64,000 bases of DNA from Gigaspora margarita (taxonomy: Eukaryota > Glomeromycota > Glomeromycetes > Diversisporales > Gigasporaceae), in the NCBI GenBank assembly GCA_009809945.1, contig WTPW01000761.1, positions 213,954 to 277,953 of the forward strand. Direction: 5' to 3'. A program made the position numbers and the translations under genes. The notes under the pieces were generated by a model, which made no database searches, had not been told where the DNA came from, and was given only the letters and a program-made list of their open reading frames with translations. Below, piece by piece: positions 10,901 to 22,974 of this stretch. Each line of letters opens with the position of its first letter. The stretch's first letter is position 1.

Positions 10901-11828
10901 GAAGGGGCTACTATTTCCACCATGGTATTTTGCTATTTTCACTATAGTTACACCAAAATTTCTATTTTTAGAATTCTTTTTAATTTTAATTTTAACACTT
11001 ACTCTAACCCTAACCCTAAAAACTAATAATGGATAAGTAAATCTTCTTTAAAAGTTGTAGAGTTCATTTTTCTAATTCTAATGGTAGTTAAATTATCAAA
11101 ATCAGCCTAGTAGATTCTATGATACTTGGGGTCAAAGAAGAGAACATAAGATGAGCAAATTCACTATTACACAAAGCATAAAAAATGGTATCAAATAAAA
11201 ATCATAATTTGTATAGAATTTTATTATCACAATTAACTTTGAGTTATTAAGTAAAGTTGTTCTTTGGCTCAAAAAATGATAGTTTCTTAAGATGTGTTAT
11301 ATTATTTTCTTAGTATAATTTTTTACTACAATAAAAAACTTCTCAAAATATATGTAAAGAAAACAAATAAAGTTAGAAAAAAAGCTGTCAAATAAAAATC
11401 ATAATTTGTACAGAAATTTTATTATTACAATTGACTTTGGGCTCTTAAGTAAAGATGTTCTTTGGCTCAAAAAATGCTAGTTTCTTAAAATAAGTTTTAT
11501 TAGTTTCTTAGTAAAATTTTTTACTACAATAAAAAAAGCTTTTCAAAACATATGTAAAGAAAAATGAATAGTTTGTATAATAGTGAATCCTTATATTTTC
11601 TTTAATCCCAAGTATCTTGGGATCTACTAGGCCAATTTTGATGATTTAACTACTATTAGAATCAGAAAAATGAGCTCTACAACTTTTAACTAGAAACCAA
11701 AAAAGGTTTACTTATTAGTTTTAATTAGAATTATAGTAAATTTATAATATAAACACTAAAAATAGAAATTATTGTGTAACTATGGTAGAAATAGCAAAAT
11801 ACCATGGTGGAAATAGGCATCCCCATTA
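10901..11828. mobile_element. Foldback element, ~0.93 kb, with ~240-bp arms
   Basis: The left arm (10901-11150) and right arm (11575-11828) are inverted copies sharing CTATTTCCACCATGGTATTT at the outer ends and a core with GTAGAG, TCATTTTTCT, ATTCTAAT, GTAGTTAAAT and CCTAGTAGAT. Between the arms lie two direct ~190-bp copies (about 11165-11365 and 11390-11570), each with TTCTTTGGCTCAAAAAATG and TTTTTTACTACAATAAAAAA. A CCCTAA stretch sits in the left arm only. It is non-coding. Confidence 0.75.
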
Positions 11829-12940
11829 AGTAAATACTTATAAAACAGGTTAATAAATAAATAATATTATAAATCAGTAAGTACTTAAGTAGATAAATAA
11901 TTTATATATATATAAATTACTTATAAGATTAGTATATAAAATTTATAAGTAATTTCAAAATTATTAAGTCTATCAAGAAGTTTAATTTAATAACTATACA
12001 TTGGCTATCAAAAAGTTTTGATTTTATAATTATTACGTATTTTGTATAAATTATTTACAAATTATAATACAAAACTATAGCAAAAATTATAAGTTGAACT
12101 ATTATACCAAAATGTATATCAGTTATATAAATATGCAATAACTGTTCAATATGCATAAATTCCAAAAATTTAATATATAAATTAAGGGTTTTAAAATTTA
12201 CAAGCTTCAACAGGAATAAATCACTAATAATTCATTTATTAGATTACCAAAGATAATCTTAAAGAATTTGGATTAAAGATTAGCCTATTATTAGAAGTAA
12301 AAAACTATATAAACAGATTGGGTTGGTATACTATATAAAATTTATTATTTGTGATATTCAAAAATTTAATTAACTTTAAATTTTTAACAGAATTAAACAA
12401 TAGAAATTTAAGAAAATGACAATTTGATGAAATTAACAATTAAAAACATGTTATAAAATTAAGATCAAAGCATAATATAGTCATTTATATATTTATTTTC
12501 TTTAATGAAATTTAATAAAATATATATATAAACTAGTGATGCTTTCTTTTGCTTTGCTACAATAAATTTTTAATTTAATATTATGTTTTAATTAGAAATT
12601 TCAAATATAATAAAATTTTATTAATATAATTTATTACATAATATTATAGTTAAATTTATAAAATATAATAATATAATAAGCAAAAATTAATTCAAAATAT
12701 GTTAATTTGGTTATTGTTTGAATAAATTTATAAAAATTTGAATATTATTGTCCTTTTAAACATTATATCTAGAAATTTAAAATAAAAATGATTTATATGA
12801 AAATTTTCAATTTATGTACTATACAAATTTTATCTGTGAAAGTAAAATAAAAAATTATAATTCCTTATATTTATCTTGAATAAAGAATTATTGACTCACA
12901 ATACCAATATTGTTTTATTATTAACAAGTATTAGATAGGG
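11829..12940. other. AT-rich DNA without a gene
   Basis: Roughly 1.1 kb of A/T-dominated sequence. No supported frame, RNA gene or clear repeat. Confidence 0.55.
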
Positions 12941-12944
12941 GTGC

Positions 12945-14240
12945 CTACAGCACCTTGTTTTTTCTTCTATTGATCAATGCAGTTGAGTTTGTGTGCATTT
13001 GAATTATCATAATTTTTAATTTTTCATAAGCTGTTGTAAAAATTTTTTTACAAAACTTGCACACTATTGCAGTACATAGTAAGATTGAGTTAGTCTTCAT
13101 CAGAATTATTATAAACTCTATTATGAGTTATTCCTAAACAATTCTGTTACAAAACTTTTTTATTATTTTAGTAATTCATAATATGTTGTTTTGGTTGAGC
13201 TGGTTTGCAATCAATTACTATTAATTCTATCATGAGTCATTTTGTTACAGTACTTACTACACTTTTTTTGATTTAGTTGAATTTGATTACTTGTAATTTT
13301 TTGCAAGCTCAGTGAGTTCTATGTTTGTAATATATATAATATTACATTTTTTGAATAATTTACTAAACTAAATATAATAAAAATGCTAAAGATGAAAGAG
13401 TCCTGAAGATATAACAAAGTTAGGTAATTGCTTGTATTGTAATTGTAGAACTTATAAAGTTCATAAAAAAAACATATAATGATTAAATTAAACAATATTG
13501 AAAAGTGCAGTTTATAATGGTTTAAGTTAGTTTGCATTAATATTACTATAATTTTTATTAAAAGTTATGTTAATTTATTTTTTTAAAAGTTATTTGCCAT
13601 TTTGGTGAATACTGCATGTAGTTTAAAGTTATATAAGCTTGCATTAGAATTTTATAATTTCTACTGAGTTATAGTAAAAAAATTTTCAATACTTACTTGC
13701 TTTTCTAGTGATTACAGCATGGTTGAGTAGTTTATATTTAGAATTGTTCTGATTTTTGTAAGGTTAAGTTTTGATTAGTTTGTATTGAAGTTATTATTTC
13801 TTTCATAAAAAATTTTATTAAAGACCTATTCACCATTTTGATGACTACAGTACCTTATTTTGGTTAAGTTAGTTTGTATTAAAATTATTGTATTAAAATT
13901 ATTTGATTTTTACTATGAATTGCTATAAAAAAATTCAGCTATAAAGCATACTATTTTGGTTACTATAGTATTAGTTAGAGGTAGTTTGTATTGAAATTGT
14001 CTTATATTTTTTTATATAGTTGAGTCATTTAGCATCAGAATTATGTTTACAAGCTACTGTAAAACTATTATAATAATGTAAGTTAGCTTGTATTGAAATT
14101 AACATGAATTACTATAAAAAATTTAGTTATAAACCTATTCAATACATGATACATAGTCAAGGTTAAGTAAATTACTACAAAGTTGTAATAGTTTGTATTT
14201 AATTATTATGGTTTCTTACTACTTTGGCAATACACAGCAT
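12945..14240 (+). repeat. Degenerate satellite array, ~100-130-bp unit
   Basis: About ten diverged tandem copies. Each has a block like GGTTGAGTTAGTTTGCATT, a block like AATTATTATGATTT, then ATGAGTTACTGTAAAAA-like sequence and a line like CTATTTTGGTTACTACAGTA. The same family occurs in the opposite orientation at 58905-59580. A short frame on the minus strand (13319-13537) is incidental. Confidence 0.65.
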
Positions 14241-14649
14241 GCAATTTATTAATACATATTAATAAGGTTATCTGTATCTTAGTTAATTAAACATTAACAA
14301 AATACACATATTAGACAAAAATTGATTTTTAAAAAAATTATAGATGACAATAGAGGATGTGAATAAAATTACTAGTTGTTTCTGTATCCTTTATAATTAA
14401 TTTATTAATTACAATTAGACATCCTATTATGATATTAATTATTTATGCATATGATATAAAAGATTATGTTATCACATCTTAATAAATATTTTGATTATAC
14501 TTGTCAAATTTGGAAAAGGATAAAGCATATTAATGTTAAATAACTTGCAATGATATAATTAATAAAAATTAATGGTTCTTAGTTATGTGTCAAGTAAAAT
14601 TTATGAAATGATGCTCAAAGAAAAAAAATATGAAAAGTTGAGTAATTGG

Positions 14650-14830
14650 ATCTAATTATAAACAGCTAATTAGCTTATTAAAAAAGTCATAATCATCATA
14701 CAATATGATATTAAAGATCACATTATCTTATCTGATTTTAAAGTTATAAGTTCATACACATATATGCAAAGCTAGCCAATTAGATCTCATAAAAGTTGCA
14801 CTTGCATGAATGTCCATCATTTTATAATAT
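14650..14830. repeat. Dispersed repeat shared with 43810-44050
   Basis: Both copies contain TCTAAT, ATAAACAGCTAATT, AAAAAAGTCATAATC-like sequence, GTTCATACACATATATG and CCAATTAGATCTCATAAA in the same order and orientation. The copy near 43.9 kb carries an extra ~100 bp in the middle. Confidence 0.55.
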
Positions 14831-14879
14831 TTGGATTGCACCTGCAATATAATGTATTCTTTCTATTAATTAAAATTTT

Positions 14880-15010
14880 ATTTATGAAACCACCTTTAGA
14901 GCTCTAATAAAAAATTCCATATAAAATTTTGGTATTAACTATATTCCTGCTTTATTCCACGCCTCAATCATAAACTAATATTAATTAAAATTTATTTTTA
15001 TTTTGATAAA
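14880..15010. repeat. Dispersed repeat (family at 36.9 and 41.6 kb)
   Basis: GAAACCACCTTTAGAGCTCT and the following AAAATTCC block, then a CTGCTTTATTCCA-type block, recur at 36935-37050 and 41640-41780. The copies near 37.0 and 41.7 kb carry CTAACCCTAA motifs, linking this family to the telomere-like repeats. Confidence 0.5.
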
Positions 15011-15124
15011 AATTTCTTTAATTATTTGATATACAGTATACAAGTAATAATCTAGATTGTTATAATAGGGTTCAAAATTTTGCTTAGTACAATAAATTAT
15101 AAATTCCTATATATTAAATTTTTG

Positions 15125-16755
15125 GGTGCTTTTAGGCATCTCCTATAAGAGATATATCTCCCACAGGGAGACATATATCTCTCACTGGTTAGCCAATCAA
15201 AAAACAGAAATATCACATGATTGATACTAGTCTGAATTATGTATAACCAATCAATTGCATATAATCATATATAACAAAATAGCAATCACAAAAATTATAT
15301 TCACTTCAGATTCAATTAAAAAGCAAATAACAACTAAATATTTTTTTAGCAAGATTTTTATTTAAAAGTTAATATATTTAACCCAGTTAATTATATTATA
15401 AATTCATATACCCAGTACAATTTTAAAATCTAGTATTTATATCCTAAGTGGCTAGGTATAAGTAAAATTTTGTAATAAAGTATAATAAGCTGCATAAGCA
15501 GCTAATTATACTTTATTGCAAAATTTTACTTATATACAACTATACAGAATAAACTGATTGACCCTCTGCTATTTACACAACATAACTTTCAAAAAGTTAT
15601 ACCTGCACTCAAAACTTTACATATTTTGCAATTCCAAAATGCTACTTCTAGAATTAATTGCATATTTCAGTGAACCCAAGAAGAAAAAAGTAAGTGGTTA
15701 GCTATGAATAAGAAAAAAAACTTATTCACCATTCCAAATACTAACTCCATGCTTTGTCAAAACCCATTAATGATGCTATCCATAATAAAAATCTTAACAT
15801 TGACAATATCCAAAGTGTCAAAGATCTGAAAAACAGTATTAAAAGTGATGAAGTCTTGAAACCAACAATACTAAAATTCTACAAGCAATAACATGAAACA
15901 GTGAAACTAAATTCACACAAAAGATGGCAATGAAACAACGATTTCAAATAATGATACCAAAATGACACAGGTCCAGAACCTCAATAAATGATAGCACCAA
16001 TAAGTGATAACAACCACAACAGTGGTACTACTAAACAAATCAACATAAAAAAGACAAGTTAACATTGGTTCAAGCTAAGAAAAAAAAAGAAAAGGGCCAC
16101 TTATTTCACAAATTTCCAGTTCTGGTGAAACAAGACTACAAAAGCAAGTTATATTAGTTCAAAGAAAAAAAATCAGATAAAAGAAAGCTACTTATTTTGC
16201 AAGATCCTGGTTCTAATTTCCACTATCTAGTGTTCTAGCAAAGCAAATCTACAAAAAAAGTTAATATTAGTTCAAGAAAACAGAAGAAACAACCAAATTG
16301 TAAGCCCCTACTTATCTTACAAGAAAACAAAAAAAACCTATTTAAATCAAAGGACCCAGTTCTAATTTCTATTGCCCAGTTTCTAGTGAGACAAGCCTAC
16401 AAAAGAAAGTTAGTATTAGTTCAAAAAAAAAACAAATAAAGAAAAAAATATCTACTTATCTCATAACAAAGATTACTTATATCAAAGATCTCAGTTCTAA
16501 TCTCCAGTACCTGGTTTCCCGCGAAGCAAGTCTACAAAAAAAAGTTAGTATTTATTCAAAAAGAAAGGAAATAATACTTAATTCACAAAGTTGAAGCAAA
16601 AAATAACAACATACAAATCAAGATCTAGTGCTTGATCTAAATTAGATTGGTAAAAATGGAGAATGGTGATAAATTGACCCTGAATCTGGCACTGGTACCA
16701 CCAGTTGGAGGTATATCTCTCACAAAAGATATATCTCTCACAAGAAATGCCTATA
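15125..16755. mobile_element. TIR-bounded non-autonomous element, ~1.6 kb
   Basis: The left end reads TAGGCAT, then AAGAGATATATCTC, ACATATATCTCTC and ACTGGT. The right end, read in reverse complement, gives TAGGCATTTC, GAGAGATATATCTTTT, GAGAGATATACCTCC and ACTGGT. These are ~55-bp imperfect inverted ends. No transposase is visible. The interior holds the exon-like tandem units at 16065-16560. Confidence 0.55.
16065..16560 (-). repeat. Four tandem exon/intron-like units
   Basis: On the minus strand each unit has an intron-3'-end-like tract (AACTAATACTAACTTTCTTT then GTAG) followed by ~45-60 bp that reads, in one frame, a Cys-Phe-Ala/Thr-Gly/Arg start: TCFAGNQVLEIRTEIFDI, ACLTRNWAIEIRTGSFDL, ICFARTLDSGN, SCFTRTGNL. 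A donor-like ATAAGT comes next. Two units contain stops. The same unit type occurs at 33461-33800. It resembles a gene grown by exon duplication and now mostly decayed. Confidence 0.5.
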
Positions 16756-16759
16756 ATTT

Positions 16760-17990
16760 CTCTAAATTCTATTATAATGTTTAGCACTAGTTTTTGTTTA
16801 GGCTTTACTAATATTCAATTGCCTAATGCATATTAGCATATATTTAAAATTTTATTTGCAATTGTTGAAATGATAACATAAACCATTTAAATTTTAGCAT
16901 ATTCATTGAAGTGGATTAGCTGCTTAATTACTGATGAATATCAAGGCAAGCACTAGGTAAACTTCTATTTTATATTTATAAATAAAAAAATAACTAATAT
17001 TAATTTTTTAAAAAGATCTTGGTCAATAACTTCATTCCAAATATAAATATTTATTTTGTGAGAGGCATTTACAATATATATAAATTATATCAAATTAGTA
17101 ATTATATTAAGTTAATATATAATTTATTAATAATTTATATTATTTACTAATATAAATAATATTCATATTATATAAGTATTATTCAAAATAAAACAATTTC
17201 TAATGAAGTAAAAACATTGATGTATTCGATACCAACATTAAAAACTCGAGAGCAAATATTTAAAATATTAAATAAATTTAAAGAACTAATGAATTAGGAA
17301 CTACAGATAATTATTTTTCAATTGAAATATTTATAATATATATTATATATTAAATTACATATATTTACATAATGGGTTCAAGTTAAATATTAAACCATGA
17401 GTATCAGCGGGACTTTCTTTAACATTCACAAAAATGAAGACTAAAATTTGGAATCAAGCTCCTAATAATACTAATGCAAATGAATTGACACATGCCAATA
17501 TAATCAAGATGTCAATCTTTATCTTTTTTAGCAGCAATATTTCAGTTTGTAACTTATATATTAATTTAAAATTTATATTTATCTAATGCATTAATATTAT
17601 TGCTAATAATAATATAGTGGAAGTGATTTTGATTAGTATGCAGCAAAAACATATGAACAATTTAATGTAATGTAAAAATTCTTATAGAAATAAATCAAAA
17701 TTAGTGCGCTTAACAAATAATGCAAAAAAAGCTCTAAGTTTTATTTTTTAAAATTTTAATGTTTATATAAAAATGTAAAAAACAGGTCGAATTTCACCTT
17801 TTGACCAGTGTTATTATTGTAAATAGATTTTTACTTGCCTTATATTTTCAAAAGATATAATAGTTTATTTACATTTAAAAATTCGTCGTTTATTATAAAA
17901 AAAGATACATATTTAACTAACTAATCAGAATTAAATATATAAAAATTAGCCAATAGAATTCATTATATAATTTAAGAATATTATTAAAAG
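16760..17990. other. AT-rich 3' flank of the P450 gene
   Basis: No supported frame. The part next to 17991 should contain the P450 3' untranslated region and polyadenylation site, which I cannot place. Confidence 0.5.
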
Positions 17991-19710
17991 CTAAATTATT
18001 CGAGGACTAATTCTAACTTTTAAATTTTGAAGATTGTTTGTTGTTGAGGAAACAATTTTTAATGGTTCATGAACATTCACTAACTCAACGTTATAATACC
18101 TATAAACTAATGCCATCAATAAAAGTACTTCACGCATTGCCAACTTCCTTCCAGGACATAGTCGTGAACCACCACCAAAAATTATCAATGAGTATTTATT
18201 TTCAGATTTATCAACTTTTTCACTATTATAAAACCTATCCGGATCGAAAATTTCAGGATTAGGCCAAACATCAGGGTGACGATGTACACCCGTAATATTT
18301 AAGTGAAACAATGTACCAGCAGTCCATTTATATCCTGCAACTTCATACCCTTCCTTAATGTAGCGGGATACAAAAGATAAAACCGGAAACAAACGATAAG
18401 CTTCTTTGATTATAGCTTTACAATATTTTAATTTTGAAAGATCATCACTTTCAAGATAGTATTTATTAGGAGATTTTGAGAAGATTGAGTCAATTTCTGA
18501 AATCATTTTTTGTTTTACATTTGGATGCTTACAAAGGCAATAGTTTATATAGCAAATTATGTTGGCAGTCTAAATGAGACAATCATAAGAAAATTATAAG
18601 TAAATAATAAACAGGAAATGATAGAAAATAAATATCAATACAATTATTGCTTACAGTATCTGTTCCAGCCGCTATAGCTTCTATCAAATTACAACTAATC
18701 TCTTCATCGGCCATAGGTTTAACCGTCTCATCGCCTAATGTTTTTATATTAGTAGTATCTTTTTCAGTATTTGCAGTGATTAAGGAAGTCAGTATATCAA
18801 CTTTCATTTCTGTTCCCATTGGCATTTCTTCAATCTCCTTTCTTCTTTTTCTAATTATGTGGTCGAATTTTTCATATAAAACATCGCGGTTTTTTAAGTA
18901 AGAATTTGCAACATTTTTAATTATTGGAAAGTAATGTCTCATGAATGAGCCAATAAACATAAAGAATCTAAGACTTTCAACATATTTTAATATTGCTCTG
19001 ACGAATTTGTCTCCATCTTCGACCAGGGCATCAGGATGTTCAGACTTGACACTACTTTGCATATTATAGTAGGAAGCAATTGAATATGTACGTTCTCCAG
19101 TAGCAACCATTGAAATAAAATCATTTGTAAACGCATGAAACCATCTAGAAAAATCAATTTCTAAAGTCCAATTATCGTTATTATTATTTGAAGAATTTTG
19201 CCTTCCAAGGGATTTCCAATATCCGCTCAATTCTTCAAACAATTTATTTGTAGACTTTACAAAGGTATCTATAACTCTCGGTGGCAATAATGCCTGAGTA
19301 AAGAATTGCTTATTATACTTCCAGCTTTTTTCATCTACATTGAAAGCGATTGCATGTCCGTAAATTCCAATTTCGTCTAGACCCTGAAAATATGGTAACT
19401 TTGCAAAAAATGTTTGAGACATAAATTTTTCAATATATTCTGGTCGCGAGAGGATGATACATCTTCGTCCATCAAACATTATTTCACAAATATCACCATA
19501 ATTGGATCTACAATTATCATAGAACAATTTCAAATCATAGACGATGTTATGAAGGTTTCCAATGAACGGTAAAGGCAATGGACCAGGGAGTGGATTAGGA
19601 CGAGTTAAGTATTTATGATAAAAGTTAAAAATATAGGTAATAAAGATTAGGACAAAAAAGATGAGACAATCTGTGATGCTAAGAGATCCTATAATTTTCT
19701 GAATAGCCAT
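17991..19710 (-). CDS. Cytochrome P450 monooxygenase
   Basis: This is a complete two-exon gene: exon 1 is 18655-19710, a GT-AG intron of 85 bp spans 18570-18654 (GTAAGC to TTTAG), and exon 2 is 17991-18569. The intron is phase 0 and falls inside the I-helix motif (AGTDT/T, residues 348-353). The 544-residue product has an N-terminal membrane anchor (about 12-31) and a proline-rich hinge (RPNPLPGPLPLPFIGN). It also has the ExxR motif as EAYR (408-411), FDPDRF, and the heme loop FGGGSRLCPG with the ligand Cys490. That is the usual layout and length of an ER-bound microsomal P450 fed by an NADPH-P450 reductase. The substrate cannot be read from sequence. P450s are a multi-copy family in AM fungi, and no pathway partners lie beside it. 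Both exons are undamaged. Confidence 0.93.
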
Positions 19711-19760
19711 TTCGGTAATATGAATTTGTATATTAAGAGATCGAGCATACAGTACTTATT

Positions 19761-19771
19761 ATTTATATATC
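19761..19771 (-). promoter_or_regulatory. TATA-like box upstream of the P450
   Basis: Minus-strand ATATATAAAT lies about 55 bp before the ATG. This is position-based inference; the surrounding DNA is AT-rich, so chance occurrence is likely. Confidence 0.3.
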
Positions 19772-20114
19772 AAAAATTCAAACGACCCTGATCCAAACCT
19801 TTTTTGTGATACTAATCTATTTTACTTTGGTTCAATGAACTGTTACGATATTAGGTCTAATTTCAACTTAGTAATTCATTGATCATTTTAAATGTATGAC
19901 TATACTGCAGATTACGTGACGTTCGTCCACCAATTTTGCATTTTATTGTAGATATATGTGGCAAGCAGAGATGTGATACGCACGTGCTTTCTTCTATTTG
20001 CTTGTGACTGCTTGTGATTGCCTGTGATCTGTTCATAAGTTTTAAAATTCTTAATCTTAAAAGCAAGATTATACATATAAGTGTAACAATGACATAACAA
20101 ATGATAGTAAGAAC

Positions 20115-20382
20115 AGCAGTGGTTTTTTTTCGATTTTAAATAGCTGCCCTATTTTTTTAGTGCGTCAGGAGTACTTCGAGTGTAACTTGAGTTTGGATAA
20201 GGAGAGTATCTCCTTCCTTGTGAAAACAAAGTAGAATTTGTGATTATATATATAATTGTAAAATTCATTTTGCATCCGCAAGGCAGGAAGATGTTCTCCA
20301 TTTGCAAACTCAAGTTACACTCGACGTAGCCCTGACGCACTAAAATGTAGGGCAGCTGTTAATATCGAAAAAAACCACTGCT
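20115..20382. mobile_element. MITE with ~80-bp inverted ends and possible 9-bp duplication
   Basis: Ends AGCAGTGGTTTTTTTCGAT are inverted at both sides, followed by GCTGCCCTA, TTAGTGCGTCAGG and GTGTAACTTGAGTTT. The flanks AGTAAGAAC and AGTAAAAAT agree at 7 of 9 positions, which would fit a Mutator-like element. A 63-codon minus-strand frame inside is an artefact of the arms. Confidence 0.7.
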
Positions 20383-20435
20383 AGTAAAAATGTGATTTTT
20401 TTAGACATAAATATTAGTGGTCCGATGAAAATTTA

Positions 20436-20520
20436 CCAGGAACGTAGTGCATGGTTTACAGGCAATTAACTGTGTACAAAATCTTGCATATTATTGGATG
20501 GCATAAACCATCTAATATAC
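20436..20520. repeat. Fragment of the CCAGGAACGTA repeat family
   Basis: CCAGGAACGTAGTGCATGGT, then GTGTACAAAATCTTG, matches the reverse complement of the right end of the insertion at 57595-61236 (about 61150-61236). It lies 55 bp from the neighbouring MITE. Confidence 0.45.
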
Positions 20521-20680
20521 GAAATGAAAATCAATACTAATGTCATGTCGGCTAAAGCGGTGTTAATCCAATATATGATCTACATACTTAATCAACATAA
20601 ATCTTATTCATGATATCTAAATATGTTCCGGCCATTTCTGAATTTACGTCGATTGTGAAATCATTTTACTTATTTGCGCG

Positions 20681-20965
20681 GGTAATACAAACCAAAAAAG
20701 GAAATCGATTTGTAAATAAACTAAGTGCGTGAGATAAAAATTTAGGGTTAGAGCTTTAACATTAGAGACTATAGGGTTAGATTAATGTTTACTATATGTA
20801 AAATTTCATTCCCGTCATTTTTAATTAGTGCACCAAGATCGATTTAAACGCATATTTTCGCTTTATTTTTCTTTTACGCGTGTCCGGATTCTTTGTCGTG
20901 CTGATCCGGAAAAGTCAAAATTTGCACTCCGATTTACTATTTCCTCTTTAGGAGTTTGTATTACC
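20681..20965. mobile_element. 285-bp MITE, GGTAATACAAAC termini
   Basis: GGTAATACAAAC, then AGGAAAT, at the left is inverted at the right (ATTTCCTCTTTAGGAGTTTG then TATTACC). An internal block TTTGTAAATAAACTAA, GAGATAAAAATTTAGGG recurs at 60600-60700. No duplication of the target was seen. Confidence 0.55.
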
Positions 20966-21635
20966 TGTGGATGCAGATCATGAAATGTAAATAAACTACA
21001 GTATTACGTTAATATAATTTATTTATTAACTGTTAATAACGACAATAAAAATGCGCATTTAATCAATGATGATAATAATTACATTGATATTTGCATTGAT
21101 CTTGTTCATTGATGTTTATATTTAAAAATAATTCTTTTATTGTTCATGCTTCATTTTTTATTTTTGTTCTATTCATTCATTATATCCGAATCGATCTCTA
21201 TCGCCTTGTATTACATATTTTCTTCAACGCTTTATTGATTCGCAAGGATCGTGACTCGTTAAATTCGGTCTAAATATACTAAAAATTCCGATCTTCAGTG
21301 TAACCCGAAATTCAAAGGTTCCATGTATTGACGTAACAGAAGAACTACACATTTTGCGATTATAGTCACGCTGATTTTCTTTTATTATTATTATTCTATC
21401 CCGATTTCCATTTTTAGTTATATTTTTTAGTCAATAAGGGTTTCAGAATTAAAAAACAATAGCGTGTTTCGGAAATAATTAAGGGTTTGAAAACCTTATT
21501 TATGTATCAAAATTTTGAAATCGGAAAATGAAATGGGAGTGTTTAGAGATTCCCATTTGCGAAATAAGTAAAAATTTTATTATGCAGATCAACAACTATT
21601 TATCATAATAATAACAAAAGATTAAATAATAAAAC
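20966..21635. other. Intergenic, no gene seen
   Basis: Slightly less AT-rich than average, with no supported frame or repeat. Confidence 0.45.
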
Positions 21636-21639
21636 TTTC

Positions 21640-22150
21640 GCTCAAATTACATACTGAACCTTCGCTCAAAAATTACTTACTGAACCTTTGCTCAAATTAC
21701 TTATTAAACCTTTGCTCAAATTATTTTTTTATATAATTTACTGAATCTTTGATCAATTACATACTGAACCTTTGCTTAAATTACTTATTAAACCTTTGCT
21801 TAAATTTTTTTTTGTTTTATATTATTTGCTGTACCTTTGCTCAAATTACTTTCTGAACCTTTACTCAAATTAGTTATTAAACATTCACTTAAGTTATTTT
21901 TCTATATAATTTACTAAACTTTTGATCAAATTACTTACTAATCCTTTGCTCAAATTGCTACTAATTCTTTGTTCCAATTACTAATTAAGCCTTTGCTCAA
22001 ATTATTTTTTTAAAGTATATAACTTACTAAACTTTCGCTTAAATTATTTTTTATATTACTTAATAAACTTTTGCTTAAATTATTTTTTATATATCTTATT
22101 AAACTTTAGCTTAAACTATTTTTATATAACTTATCAAATGTTTGCTGAGA
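21640..22150. repeat. Minisatellite, ~24-30-bp unit
   Basis: More than a dozen diverged copies of TTACTTACTGAACCTTTGCT / CAAA, with some units extended by TTTTTTATATAA. Confidence 0.75.
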
Positions 22151-22249
22151 TTTTTTTATTTAGCTTATCTTATATATTAATATTCCAAAGGGAACTTTCA
22201 AGCAAACTACTAAAGATCAAAAACTTGAGATGGTGATGTTTATAATCAT

Positions 22250-22442
22250 TTAATTAAGCAAAAGAACTTGAAAAAAATCGTTAGATTTAATTGTTTTTTC
22301 ACGTATAGTAAGATATCGATCCAGTTCTATGACTTGTATTAATTCCAATAGTTCGTCAATTTCTCTATCCAGAACTTTAGTAATAGCCTTATTCATGCTA
22401 GTTGAGTATTCATTAATAAGCGTTTGTTTAATTTGACGTTGT
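22250..22442 (-). other. Possible short coding exon, unrecognised
   Basis: On the minus strand an open stretch ends in TAA at 22250-22252. It includes ATG at 22396 and reads KAITKVLDREIDELLELIQV further on: charged, helical and not AT-biased like random frames here. No upstream acceptor AG was found at the 5' edge, so it could be the last exon of a gene, a 48-residue gene, or a relic. No family is recognised. Confidence 0.25.
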
Positions 22443-22974
22443 TAATGTTAAGCATAAAACGATATTAGCAGTATAGATTAACAGTAAAATATGTAATGTA
22501 TAACAAGGAAGGTCATATAAATAAGTGTATTCGATAATAAATACATCTTCTTATTCTGAAACCCTTAATATGTATATTTAGATTTCAACCCAACCCCAAA
22601 ATAGTAATAGTAGATTGTCACCTTATTTAGTTAGCTCGTAGAAATCTCAGAAAACATATGGGCGGATTGAACGCATTTTACTAATGTGACGATCTGTGAT
22701 GATCTGTGATTATCTATTAATTTAGCCAATTAAATTGCTTGTTTTTACATTTTTACTAATATTTTATTTCCTATTTTGGAAATTGCACTCCGGTTGCACT
22801 CCGATCTAAAAAGGAAAAAACAACAAAAAAACAGGTTTTTTCAAGTTTGTCACCAATTAAAATATCTAAAACTAAATTTTTTTTGTTATGTCACAATTTT
22901 GTCACATAAAATGATCAACATATGCGTCAAATTGGCCCATATGATTCACTGTCTGTAATTAAATAAATCGAAAA
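22443..22974. other. Intergenic, no gene seen
   Basis: AT-rich. The 60-codon frame at 22776-22958 has no resemblance to a known family. Confidence 0.45.

Noticed and set aside
18038..18262. Plus-strand frame inside the P450 locus
   Set aside because: Shadow of the P450 second exon on the opposite strand.
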